From positions 1 through 5,608 of the forward strand of contig MUGC01000085.1 of the NCBI GenBank assembly GCA_002900535.1: DNA of 5,608 nucleotides, given 5' to 3'. The notes below the pieces were generated by a model, which saw only the letters and a list, made by a program, of their open reading frames with translations, made no database searches and was not told the origin of the DNA. Source of the DNA: Thermoplasmata archaeon M9B1D. Lineage in GTDB: Archaea; Thermoplasmatota; E2; DHVEG-1. A program made the translations under genes and the position numbers. Shown here piece by piece: positions 1 through 5,214 of this stretch (position 1 is its first letter; each line of letters begins with the position of its first letter).

Positions 1-782
1 GTAAACCTGTTTTTTTTCATTGCGAAGATGAAGAATGTTTAATTCAACATAAAAAAACCAAGTTGAATTTATCTGATCATATGCGTTTTAGACCAAGCAT
101 ATGTGAAGAGATTTCTATTAAAAAAGTAATCGAAGATTCAAAGGGTTTTAGTACAAGGGTTCATATCTGCCATGTCTCAAGTTGTGAGGGTTTAGAGCTT
201 TTAAAAAATAAACCTATGAATATTAGCTTTGGGGTTACTCCTCATCATAGTCTTTTATATGTAGAAAAAGACATGGGGTCACAATCTTTGTTTAAAACTA
301 ACCCACCTATTAGAACTAGCTTTGATAAAGAATCTTTGTTCAACTCTTTGAAAAATGGTTTGGCCGATATCCTCGAATCTGATCATGCGCCTCATACTTT
401 GGAAGAAAAAGATGTTGATTTTGATGAGGCACCAAGTGGTGTTCCTGGTGTAGAAACATTGTATCCTTTGTTTTTGTTTCTTGCAAAAAAAGAAGTTATT
501 TCTTTTCAGCGTTTGATTTCTTTGTTGTGTGTCAAGCCTGCGAATCTATTAGGTATTCCAAAAGGCAGGCTTGATAAGGGGTCTGATGCTGATTTTTTAG
601 TAGTTGATTTAAAAAATGAATCTAGAATTAAATCAGAAAATCTGCATTCACGTTGTGGTTGGACTCCTTTTGAAGATTGGCTTGCAATATTTCCTGAAAC
701 TGTTTTTATTCGAGGGGAAAAGGTTATTGAAGATAACGAAATTCAGGTGAAACAAGGTTTTGGAAAATTCGTTGGAGCATAA
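1..782 (+). CDS. pyrC: Dihydroorotase, C-terminal part (5' end outside window)
   Basis: Catalyses reversible cyclisation of carbamoyl-aspartate to dihydroorotate, the third step of pyrimidine synthesis, in the cytoplasm. The frame is open from position 3, so the gene enters from the left; 259 residues are visible against roughly 420-440 for the type I family, so the N-terminal HxH metal motif and carboxylated lysine lie outside. Visible family signatures, counted from position 3, are FFHCED (4-9, a zinc-ligand histidine), HICHVSS (54-60), VTPHH (78-82), NPPIR (100-104, substrate-binding arginine), ESDHAPH (125-131, catalytic aspartate), SGVPGVETLYPL (145-156) and CGWTPFEDW (218-226). All expected C-terminal catalytic residues appear intact. 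The TTG at 63 is an internal leucine, not a start. The gene ends in TAA three bases before the next gene, implying an operon. An allantoinase or hydantoinase relative is possible, but the CGWTPFE ending favours dihydroorotase. Confidence 0.93.
   Translation, partial: KPVFFHCEDEECLIQHKKTKLNLSDHMRFRPSICEEISIKKVIEDSKGFSTRVHICHVSSCEGLELLKNKPMNISFGVTPHHSLLYVEKDMGSQSLFKTNPPIRTSFDKESLFNSLKNGLADILESDHAPHTLEEKDVDFDEAPSGVPGVETLYPLFLFLAKKEVISFQRLISLLCVKPANLLGIPKGRLDKGSDADFLVVDLKNESRIKSENLHSRCGWTPFEDWLAIFPETVFIRGEKVIEDNEIQVKQGFGKFVGA
774..777 (+). promoter_or_regulatory. Shine-Dalgarno site for the 786 gene
   Basis: GGAG lies eight bases before the ATG at 786, inside the last codons of dihydroorotase. 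It supports that start and co-translation from a shared messenger. Confidence 0.6.
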
Positions 783-785
783 AAT

Positions 786-1346
786 ATGTTAGAGTGGCTG
801 CCTGTATGGTTTAGGATTTTTTTCCTTTCGATGATTCCTTGGCTTGAATCTCGTTATGTCATTCCCTTTGCTATTACTCCTACTGATTTAGGTGGTCTTG
901 GTTGGGAGTGGTGGCAAGCCTTCCCCATAGCAGTTATTGGCAATATGCTTCCAATACCTTTTATTTTATTGTTTTTTCCCTATGTTGAAAAATGGCTTCG
1001 TAACTTTAAGTCATGGTCAAGATTAATGGATTGGTTTTTTGCAAAAACCCGTAAGAGAGCAGATGCGAAAATTCGTCGATATGAGCATCTGGGTTTATTG
1101 GTTTTTGTTGCGATCCCTTTGCCTTTTACTGGCGCCTGGACTGGTGCCCTTATAGCTTATTTATTTAATTTAAAATTTGGTAGATCTTTAATTACAATTT
1201 TTGTTGGTGTTTTAATAGCAGCAGGTATTATGACTGTTGTTTCTTTGACAGGTATTAACCCTAGTTACATTGTTGCTGGAATTTTTATTGCTGCTGTAAC
1301 AATGGGTTTAATAATTTTTATAAGTAATCCATCTAAAAATAAATAG
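786..1346 (+). CDS. Small multidrug-export family membrane protein (COG2426-like)
   Basis: A 186-residue integral membrane protein resembling the small multi-drug export family (Pfam Sm_multidrug_ex, COG2426). The family is widespread in archaea and Firmicutes, and its transport role is named but poorly tested. Features are an early ESRYVIP motif (21-27) after a hydrophobic segment, a second segment at about 44-66 containing GNMLPIP (52-58), a basic cytoplasmic-looking stretch at 84-99 with KTRKRADAKIRR, then VAIPLPFTGAWTGALIA (108-124), the strongest family signature, and two further hydrophobic segments at about 133-157 and 160-180. The proline/glycine-rich PLPFTGAW segment resembles the re-entrant loop of DedA-type proteins, which is my inference. 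The ATG has a GGAG at good spacing and lies three bases after dihydroorotase, so it should be co-transcribed. No link to pyrimidine metabolism is evident from its sequence; substrate unknown. Confidence 0.85.
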   Translation: MLEWLPVWFRIFFLSMIPWLESRYVIPFAITPTDLGGLGWEWWQAFPIAVIGNMLPIPFILLFFPYVEKWLRNFKSWSRLMDWFFAKTRKRADAKIRRYEHLGLLVFVAIPLPFTGAWTGALIAYLFNLKFGRSLITIFVGVLIAAGIMTVVSLTGINPSYIVAGIFIAAVTMGLIIFISNPSKNK

Positions 1347-1351
1347 GGAGG
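1346..1351 (+). promoter_or_regulatory. Shine-Dalgarno site for the 1364 gene
   Basis: GGGAGG overlaps the last base of the preceding TAG stop and lies 12 bases before the ATG at 1364, a little longer than ideal. An in-frame TAA at 1361-1363 rules out any upstream start, so this site must serve the 1364 ATG. Confidence 0.65.
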
Positions 1352-1363
1352 TTTTGTTTATAA

Positions 1364-2143
1364 ATGAAAGGAAATCTGAATATTCTTGCAAATAAAACTG
1401 CTGAAGTAGTGGCTCGAAAAGTCAAAAAATCAGCAGCCTCTGAGTTCCATAAATTTGGAAATAATGTTGGTCTTGGTGCTGATGGAACTGTTACCAAATA
1501 TGTTGATAAAATTGCAGAAGATGCTGCTATAAATTACCTAAATAAATCAAAAATAAAGATTAATGTTCTTAGTGAGGAGGCAGGTTTTATAGATAATGGT
1601 GCTGAGTATACTTTTGTGTTAGATCCATTGGATGGAACACGTAATGCATATAGAGGGATTCCTTTTTATTCGGTTTCTATTGGTGTCGGTAAAAAAACAC
1701 TTAGTGATGTTGAGTATGGTATTGTAAAAAATATCCCAACTGGTGATGTTTTTACTGCTGAAAAAGGATTTGGTGCTTTTTATAACAATAAAAAAATTGG
1801 GGTTCCAGAGGTTCCTGATAAGGAGATTTTATCTTCCCTTACGCTTGGTAAAAACTATGATAAAACTGCTTTGAAATTTGCTAAAAAAGAAAAAGTTCGT
1901 AGCCTTGGTTGCGCTTCTCTTGAGATGTGTATGGTTGCAATTGGGGCACTTGATTTTTATTTTGTTGGAAATGAATATCTAAGAGTTATTGATATTGCAG
2001 CATCGACTTTGATACTTCGGGAAGCAGGTGGTATTGTTACAAATATATTTGGAGAAGAGCTGGATATACGTTTTTCTTTAAATGAAAGAACCAGTGTTGT
2101 TGCAGCATGCAACATGGATATAATAAAGGAAATTATAAACTAA
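1364..2143 (+). CDS. Inositol monophosphatase / fructose-1,6-bisphosphatase family enzyme
   Basis: A 259-residue, full-length member of the Mg-dependent, lithium-sensitive phosphatase superfamily, closest in pattern to archaeal dual-activity enzymes (class IV FBPase, MJ0109 type) that hydrolyse inositol-1-phosphate and fructose-1,6-bisphosphate. The sequence shows GADGTVTKYVDKIAED (38-53, archaeal signature), SEEAG (70-74, first metal glutamate), LDPLDGTRNAYRGIPFYSVS (86-105, containing the DPLDGT metal motif), GCASLEMC (182-189) and RVIDIAAS with AGGIV (207-225), whose D210 is the distal metal aspartate. All catalytic positions are present. The usual tryptophan before that aspartate (WDxAA) is isoleucine here, a common archaeal variation. 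It may act in gluconeogenesis or inositol-phospholipid head-group supply; sequence alone cannot decide. It is the last gene of the dihydroorotase-led run, and only 16 bases separate it from the convergent zinc-ribbon gene. Confidence 0.9.
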   Translation: MKGNLNILANKTAEVVARKVKKSAASEFHKFGNNVGLGADGTVTKYVDKIAEDAAINYLNKSKIKINVLSEEAGFIDNGAEYTFVLDPLDGTRNAYRGIPFYSVSIGVGKKTLSDVEYGIVKNIPTGDVFTAEKGFGAFYNNKKIGVPEVPDKEILSSLTLGKNYDKTALKFAKKEKVRSLGCASLEMCMVAIGALDFYFVGNEYLRVIDIAASTLILREAGGIVTNIFGEELDIRFSLNERTSVVAACNMDIIKEIIN

Positions 2144-2150
2144 AAAACTA

Positions 2151-2168
2151 GTTATTTTTCTATTTTTT
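2151..2168 (+). terminator. Oligo-T terminator after the phosphatase gene
   Basis: Just past the TAA at 2141-2143 the plus strand has T5 and T6 runs, typical of archaeal oligo-T termination. They overlap the last lysine codons of the convergent zinc-ribbon gene. An A6 run at 2142-2147 gives the opposite transcript its own T6, so this gap may terminate both ways. Confidence 0.45.
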
Positions 2169-2306
2169 ATATTCTTTGATGCCGTCAAGAGTTCTCTTCC
2201 ATTCTAATATATCACGACATTTGCCACAATAGCCATGATATGTCTCAAAATCAAACTTATGCATTTTTCGTCCACAATACTTACATTTGTACAGTTTTTC
2301 TTTCAT
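2160..2306 (-). CDS. Small zinc-ribbon protein (48 aa), function unknown
   Basis: I translated this short frame by hand on the minus strand, from ATG at 2306 to TAG at 2160-2162. It encodes 48 residues, about a third of them charged. Two cysteine knuckles stand out: KCKYCGRK (7-14; C8, C11) and GYCGKCRD (25-32; C27, C30), 15 residues apart, the CxxC...CxxC layout of a zinc ribbon or rubredoxin-like knuckle. The C-terminal tail (33-48) is a basic, probably helical segment. Two CxxC pairs in a frame this short are unlikely by chance. Archaea encode many such mini zinc-ribbon proteins, often nucleic-acid binding, but I recognise no family. No Shine-Dalgarno site precedes the ATG; a weak TATA-like GTTTATTG (2329-2336) centred about 27 bases upstream fits a leaderless messenger. 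It lies downstream of nucS and the hairpin RNA candidate on the same strand. Confidence 0.75.
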   Translation of the reverse strand: MKEKLYKCKYCGRKMHKFDFETYHGYCGKCRDILEWKRTLDGIKEYKK

Positions 2307-2328
2307 CTTATAATAGATAGTATGGATT

Positions 2329-2336
2329 CAATAAAC
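2329..2336 (-). promoter_or_regulatory. Weak TATA-like box for the zinc-ribbon gene
   Basis: GTTTATTG on the minus strand is centred about 27 bases before the ATG at 2306, the spacing expected for a leaderless archaeal transcript. The match is weak and the surroundings are AT-rich, so chance is possible. Confidence 0.25.
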
Positions 2337-2348
2337 ATTAATTTTTTT

Positions 2349-2361
2349 AAAAACCAAAAAA
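2349..2361 (-). terminator. Oligo-T terminator after the hairpin RNA candidate
   Basis: On the minus strand the sequence reads T6-GG-T5, ten bases beyond the hairpin's 3' arm. This is the expected form of an archaeal oligo-T terminator. It could end the hairpin RNA or nucS read-through. Confidence 0.4.
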
Positions 2362-2370
2362 TTTTCGTAA

Positions 2371-2437
2371 AGAGGAGTCTGGTAAAAGCGGAATCGGATG
2401 GGATCCTTCCCCTAATGTCTTTTATCCAGACCTCCCC
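2371..2437 (-). ncRNA. Candidate structured small RNA (67-nt hairpin)
   Basis: A block of about 52% G+C lies in very AT-rich intergenic DNA between nucS and the zinc-ribbon gene. Read on the minus strand from 2437 it folds into one long hairpin. The outer stem pairs 2431-2437 with 2371-2377 (one A-C mismatch). The next arms pair TCTGG (2430-2426) with CCAGA (2382-2378) and, past one bulged A, TAAAAG with CTTTTA (2388-2383). After an asymmetric 8+1-base internal loop, GGAA pairs with TTCC and GGAT with ATCC around a CCC loop, with a two-base GA bulge; about 25 pairs in all. Three outer pairs are G-U on the minus strand but A-C mismatches on the plus strand, favouring minus-strand transcription. 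A TATA-like box is centred 27 bases before 2437 and oligo-T follows. It matches no RNA class I know. It could instead be a palindromic repeat or nucS 3' structure. Confidence 0.45.
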
Positions 2438-2458
2438 AATATCTATAATGAAAAACAA

Positions 2459-2468
2459 GTTTAAAAAA
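2459..2468 (-). promoter_or_regulatory. TATA-like box for the hairpin RNA candidate
   Basis: TTTTTTAAAC on the minus strand is centred about 27 bases before the GGGG that opens the hairpin at 2437, matching archaeal TATA-to-start spacing. The box lies immediately past the nucS stop. AT-rich sequence makes such matches common, so this is only suggestive. Confidence 0.3.
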
Positions 2469-2472
2469 TATT

Positions 2473-3243
2473 TTATTGTTCAAAACACTCTTTCAATGTT
2501 TTTTGATAATCATCCGGTAAAACAACTTTTCTTTCGACTTCTTGCCATTCTAAACCATAGTCTGAAAGCAATTTTTTTATCATGTCAGGTATACGTGGTG
2601 CACATAGAACCCCTCTAACATTTATAGTATCGATATCTTTTTTGATATCATTTACATACATCCTTAATTGGTGTACAGCAGAGATATTTGCAAGGCTGCG
2701 TTTAACTTCAATTACTACAGGTGTATGGTTTTTATCATATCCGAAAAGATCAATCATCCCTGATTTTACATGTTTTTCACGTTTACTAATTCGAAGACCA
2801 TCTTCAATAAAATTTGGATTATTTACAATTTCATTTACAACATCAAGCTCCATGCCAGATATCAAGAGTTTAGCTTTATCTTTCAACATGTTGACAGTTA
2901 CAAGCTGAATATCTCTAAAGTTAATTTTCATTTTTTCAGGAGGCTTATAATGGCGGGAACGTATAACTAACTGGCCGTCTTTTATTTTAAATTCTGTTTT
3001 AGTGCCTGTTGGTTGCCAATTTACTGGTTCACGCATAGTCGGCTGATGAACGAGAACTGTCCCATCTTGTTTTATCATTATAATTCTTTCCCCCCAGTCA
3101 AGAAATGAGCGAGCACGCCCTTTGTAATCTATTATACAATCTCCGATAATTATTAGAAGTGTTTTGTCTGGTTTATTTGTATGATATTTTTTAATGAAAT
3201 CTAATGCATCTGATATTTTTGGATTAATTAAGTTTTTTGCCAA
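2473..3243 (-). CDS. nucS: Endonuclease NucS (EndoMS-type mismatch/flap endonuclease)
   Basis: A 256-residue, full-length NucS/EndoMS homologue, a dimeric endonuclease that in Pyrococcus cuts branched or flapped DNA and in Thermococcus and actinobacteria cuts both strands at mismatches, working with the PCNA or beta clamp. The N-terminal DNA-binding domain shows DYKGRARSFLDWGERIIMIK (39-58) and VHQPTMREPVNWQPTG (65-80); R43, R71 and W76 correspond to DNA-binding residues of the Pyrococcus protein. The C-terminal nuclease domain has GMIDLFG (162-168), VIEVKR (177-182) and HQLRMY (191-196), giving catalytic D165, E179, K181 and Q192. The tail QKTLKECF (247-254) is a near-consensus PCNA-interacting peptide. 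The start is TTG, because no in-frame ATG lies nearby and the frame then begins at the family's usual position; GGAAGG precedes it by six bases. It is divergent from the GGGP synthase gene. Confidence 0.93.
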   Translation of the reverse strand: MAKNLINPKISDALDFIKKYHTNKPDKTLLIIIGDCIIDYKGRARSFLDWGERIIMIKQDGTVLVHQPTMREPVNWQPTGTKTEFKIKDGQLVIRSRHYKPPEKMKINFRDIQLVTVNMLKDKAKLLISGMELDVVNEIVNNPNFIEDGLRISKREKHVKSGMIDLFGYDKNHTPVVIEVKRSLANISAVHQLRMYVNDIKKDIDTINVRGVLCAPRIPDMIKKLLSDYGLEWQEVERKVVLPDDYQKTLKECFEQ

Positions 3244-3278
3244 TGTCGACCTTCCATTTTTTGTAACAAAAAAGCCGT

Positions 3279-3286
3279 AATATATT
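3279..3286 (-). promoter_or_regulatory. TATA box of nucS
   Basis: AATATATT is centred about 27 bases before position 3256 and 40 bases before the nucS TTG at 3243. It predicts a short leader of about 14 bases holding the GGAAGG site. Confidence 0.4.
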
Positions 3287-3287
3287 G

Positions 3288-3307
3288 TTTTGGCTTATTT
3301 TGGCATA
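3288..3307. repeat. Tandem 10-bp direct repeat between divergent promoters
   Basis: TTTTGGCTTA (3288-3297) is followed at once by TTTTGGCATA (3298-3307), identical at nine of ten positions and one helical turn apart. The pair begins one or two bases beyond the nucS TATA box and ends about 12 bases before the GGGP synthase TATA box. The placement suggests an operator for a regulator touching both promoters, but no binding protein is known. Confidence 0.4.
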
Positions 3308-3319
3308 CGCATAAACATT

Positions 3320-3327
3320 TTTATATA
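3320..3327 (+). promoter_or_regulatory. TATA box of GGGP synthase
   Basis: TTTATATA, an ideal archaeal TATA sequence, is centred about 29 bases before the ATG at 3353 and predicts transcription starting within a few bases of it. That implies an essentially leaderless messenger. The GGAG at 3343-3346 would then lie upstream of the transcript start. Confidence 0.6.
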
Positions 3328-3352
3328 CTACTGTTTAATTTTGGAGCAGAAA

Positions 3353-4090
3353 ATGACAATTGCAAATGATTTGATTAAAAAAGTTGGAGAAAAAAAACTT
3401 CATTTCTCATTACTTGATCCTGAGGACCAAACCCCGAAAGAGGCAGGAAAACTTGCAAAACTTGCAGAAGAAGCAGGTAGCTCAGCTATGATGGTTGGGG
3501 GATCAACTCTTACATCTAGTATGCAAGTAGATAAAACAGTAGAAGCAATAAAGGGGAATTCTAAACTTCCGGTTATATTGTTTCCCTCGGGTAAAAAATT
3601 TCTTAGCAAATATGCAGATGCAATATTTTTTATGAGCTGTTTAAATTCTCGTAATCTTGGTTTTTTAATACGTGAGCATGTTCAGGGATCGCTATTTATA
3701 AAGCAAGTTGATATTGAACCAATATCTATGGGTTATCTAATAGTTGAACCTGGTATGACTGCTGGTAAAATTGGTCAAGTAGATTTAGTTAATCGTGATG
3801 ATTTACAGACAGCTGTTGGTTACGCTCTTGCAACGCAATATTTTGGAATGAAATTTTTTTATCTTGAAGCAGGATCTGGTGCACCTGAGCCTGTTACAAA
3901 TGAGATGATTTCGGCGGTTAAGAAAAATATAAATATTCCACTTATAGTAGGTGGTGGTATCCGATCTGCTAAAACTGCTCATGAAAAAGCTCTTGCAGGT
4001 GCAGATATAATTGTTACAGGAACTACTTTTGAAAAAGACAAAAACATTGAAAAAACACTTAGAGAAATTATAAAAGCAATAGAAGAATAA
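3353..4090 (+). CDS. Geranylgeranylglyceryl phosphate synthase (group II)
   Basis: Joins sn-glycerol-1-phosphate to geranylgeranyl diphosphate, the first committed step of archaeal ether-lipid synthesis. The 245-residue TIM barrel matches family length. Motifs in order: HFSLLDPEDQ (17-26, with D22 as probable Mg ligand), VGGSTL (48-53), LFPSGKKFLSKYADAIFFMS (76-95), GYLIVEPGMTAGKIG (127-141), YLEAGSGAPEPV (170-181) and the phosphate-binding VGGGIRS (199-205) and TGTTFE (222-227). The YLIVEPG and YLEAGSGAPEPV forms point to group II (Thermoplasma/Methanothermobacter type). A frame 21 codons longer starting at TTG 3290 exists, but it overlaps the TATA box and adds residues the family lacks, so ATG 3353 is chosen. 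The gene is divergent from nucS and its stop directly abuts the UbiX gene, so the two form an operon. A bacterial PcrB-like heptaprenyl activity is unlikely in this context. Confidence 0.93.
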   Translation: MTIANDLIKKVGEKKLHFSLLDPEDQTPKEAGKLAKLAEEAGSSAMMVGGSTLTSSMQVDKTVEAIKGNSKLPVILFPSGKKFLSKYADAIFFMSCLNSRNLGFLIREHVQGSLFIKQVDIEPISMGYLIVEPGMTAGKIGQVDLVNRDDLQTAVGYALATQYFGMKFFYLEAGSGAPEPVTNEMISAVKKNINIPLIVGGGIRSAKTAHEKALAGADIIVTGTTFEKDKNIEKTLREIIKAIEE

Positions 4091-4651
4091 ATGATTTTCA
4101 TGAATGTATTAATTTCTGTTGGGGGGGCATCAGGTAGCATATATGGAATTCGTCTTTTAGAAGAACTTAAAAAAGTGGATGTTGAAACCCATTTGATTGT
4201 ATCAGATGGCGCTAAAAAAATCCTTGAGCATGAGACGAGTTACAAATTTGAAGGCTTGAAAAAACAAGCTGATTTTTTTTATGATAATGATGATTTGTTT
4301 TCAGGACCTGCCAGTGGTAGTTTTAAACTTGATGCAATGATTATTTGTCCTTGTAGTATGAAAACGCTTTCAGCAGTGGCTAATGGCTATGGCGATACTC
4401 TCACAAGTCGAGCTGCAAGTTGTCAACTTAAAGAAGAACGAAAGTTAATAATTGTTATTCGTGAGACGCCATTGGATTTACCAGGGATTGAAAACATGAG
4501 AAAAGTAAAACTTGCTGGGGCGACATTACTTCCTGCTATGCCTGGTTTTTATCACAAACCTAAAAAAATTGATGATTTGGTTGATTTTATAGTTGGTAAA
4601 ATTCTGGATCAATTGAAAATTAATCATTCTTTGTTCAAAAGGTGGAAATAA
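4091..4651 (+). CDS. ubiX: Flavin prenyltransferase, UbiX family
   Basis: Transfers a dimethylallyl group to FMN to make prenylated FMN, the cofactor of UbiD-type decarboxylases. The 186-residue protein is full length. Signatures are SVGGASGSIYGIRLLEEL (9-26, flavin phosphate loop), CPCSMKTLSAVANGYGDTLT (87-106), ERKLIIVIRETPL (116-128), ENMRKVKLAGATLLPAMPGFY (134-154) and a DDLVDFIVGKILDQL tail (161-175). By recall of Pseudomonas UbiX, E48, K118, R124, E125, Y154 and R184 match its active-site positions. The ATG at 4091 abuts the GGGP synthase TAA with no spacer. ATG 4100 (MNVLIS...) matches the usual family N-terminus better, and neither has a clear Shine-Dalgarno site, so the first three residues are doubtful. 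No UbiD partner is in the window. Possible clients include the UbiD-like decarboxylase of the archaeal mevalonate pathway or of menaquinone synthesis. Confidence 0.93.
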   Translation: MIFMNVLISVGGASGSIYGIRLLEELKKVDVETHLIVSDGAKKILEHETSYKFEGLKKQADFFYDNDDLFSGPASGSFKLDAMIICPCSMKTLSAVANGYGDTLTSRAASCQLKEERKLIIVIRETPLDLPGIENMRKVKLAGATLLPAMPGFYHKPKKIDDLVDFIVGKILDQLKINHSLFKRWK

Positions 4652-4655
4652 GAGA

Positions 4656-4687
4656 TTTTTGCTAATTTTCTCTTTGTTGCAATTTTT
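4656..4687 (+). terminator. T-rich terminator region after ubiX
   Basis: Starting five bases past the ubiX stop, the plus strand carries T5, T4 and T5 runs within 32 bases, consistent with archaeal oligo-T termination. The rest of this 77-base convergent gap shows no gene and no clear terminator for the minus-strand mgtC-like gene. Confidence 0.45.
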
Positions 4688-4728
4688 CTATTTGTCAAAT
4701 CAATATTTTATGATATAACATTACGAAT

Positions 4729-5178
4729 CTAAGAATGCCCCCATTTTTTTTCAACACGATCCAGTCTAAGAATAACATAAGCTATGACTGTTGTAATTAT
4801 TGGCAATATATAATTTCCGAGACCGACAATTAATCCAATGGCAGCAATAACCCATAAGCTTGCAGCTGTTGTAAGACCTTTAACATCTCCTCTTAATGCA
4901 ATTATACTTCCTGCTCCAATAAAGCTTATGCCTGCTACTACACCTGCAGCTATTCGTGTAGCATCAAAAGAGCCAATGATATCTGTTGGTAAGAGATAAA
5001 AAGAGGCAATTGTAAAAAGGCATGCGCCCATGCATACAAAAATGTGAGTGCGAAGTCCTGCTGGTTTATGACTTTTTTCTCTTTCAAGTCCAATAATCCC
5101 GCCAAGAAGTACTGATACTAACAATCTTATTATTAGATCTAAATCATTTGATGTAAATTCAAATGGAATTTCAATCAT
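4729..5178 (-). CDS. MgtC/SapB family membrane protein
   Basis: A 149-residue integral membrane protein of the MgtC/SapB family. In pathogens MgtC supports growth at low magnesium and inhibits the F-type ATP synthase; in most microbes the family's role is unknown. Conserved blocks are GGIIGLEREKSHKPAGLRTH (26-45), RIAAGVVAGISFIGAGSII (75-93) and VKGLTTAASLWVIAAIG (99-115). About four or five hydrophobic segments lie at 12-32, 44-63, 76-95, 103-118 and 121-138. The C-terminal ACT-like domain of Salmonella MgtC is absent, making this the short SapB-like form. The ATG at 5178 has no Shine-Dalgarno site; a TTTTTAAA box (5203-5210) about 28 bases upstream suggests a leaderless transcript, though it lies only 36 bases after the GMP synthase subunit gene and could also be read through. 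It converges with ubiX. Confidence 0.92.
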   Translation of the reverse strand: MIEIPFEFTSNDLDLIIRLLVSVLLGGIIGLEREKSHKPAGLRTHIFVCMGACLFTIASFYLLPTDIIGSFDATRIAAGVVAGISFIGAGSIIALRGDVKGLTTAASLWVIAAIGLIVGLGNYILPIITTVIAYVILRLDRVEKKWGHS

Positions 5179-5202
5179 AAATAATTGTTATAATTTAATC
5201 GT

Positions 5203-5210
5203 TTAAAAAC
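5203..5210 (-). promoter_or_regulatory. TATA-like box for the mgtC-like gene
   Basis: TTTTTAAA on the minus strand is centred about 28 bases before the ATG at 5178, fitting leaderless initiation. It lies in the 36-base gap after the upstream gene, so the mgtC-like gene may have its own promoter. Confidence 0.35.
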
Positions 5211-5214
5211 TAGA

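Noticed and set aside
2378..2410. Resemblance of CCCATCCGA...CCG on the minus strand to the loop C region of 5S rRNA
   Set aside because: The match is under 15 bases, and the length, helix I and remaining 5S landmarks are missing.
2303..2458. A minus-strand frame of about 51 residues from a TTG through the hairpin, ending in an ATGA overlap with the zinc-ribbon start
   Set aside because: It has no good start codon near its 5' end, no recognisable motif, and its centre is explained by the hairpin's paired arms. The ATGA overlap is notable, so a coding role is not fully excluded.
2235..2618. Plus-strand 127-residue open frame
   Set aside because: It lies antisense to the zinc-ribbon gene, the hairpin and the 3' end of nucS, and its translation shows no domain; it is a shadow frame.
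2770..2970. Short plus-strand open frames inside nucS
   Set aside because: They are antisense to well-conserved NucS motifs; no independent evidence of coding.
3290..3352. N-terminal extension of GGGP synthase from a TTG
   Set aside because: It would run across the TATA box and one repeat copy, and it adds residues not found in the family; ATG 3353 fits both promoter and homology.
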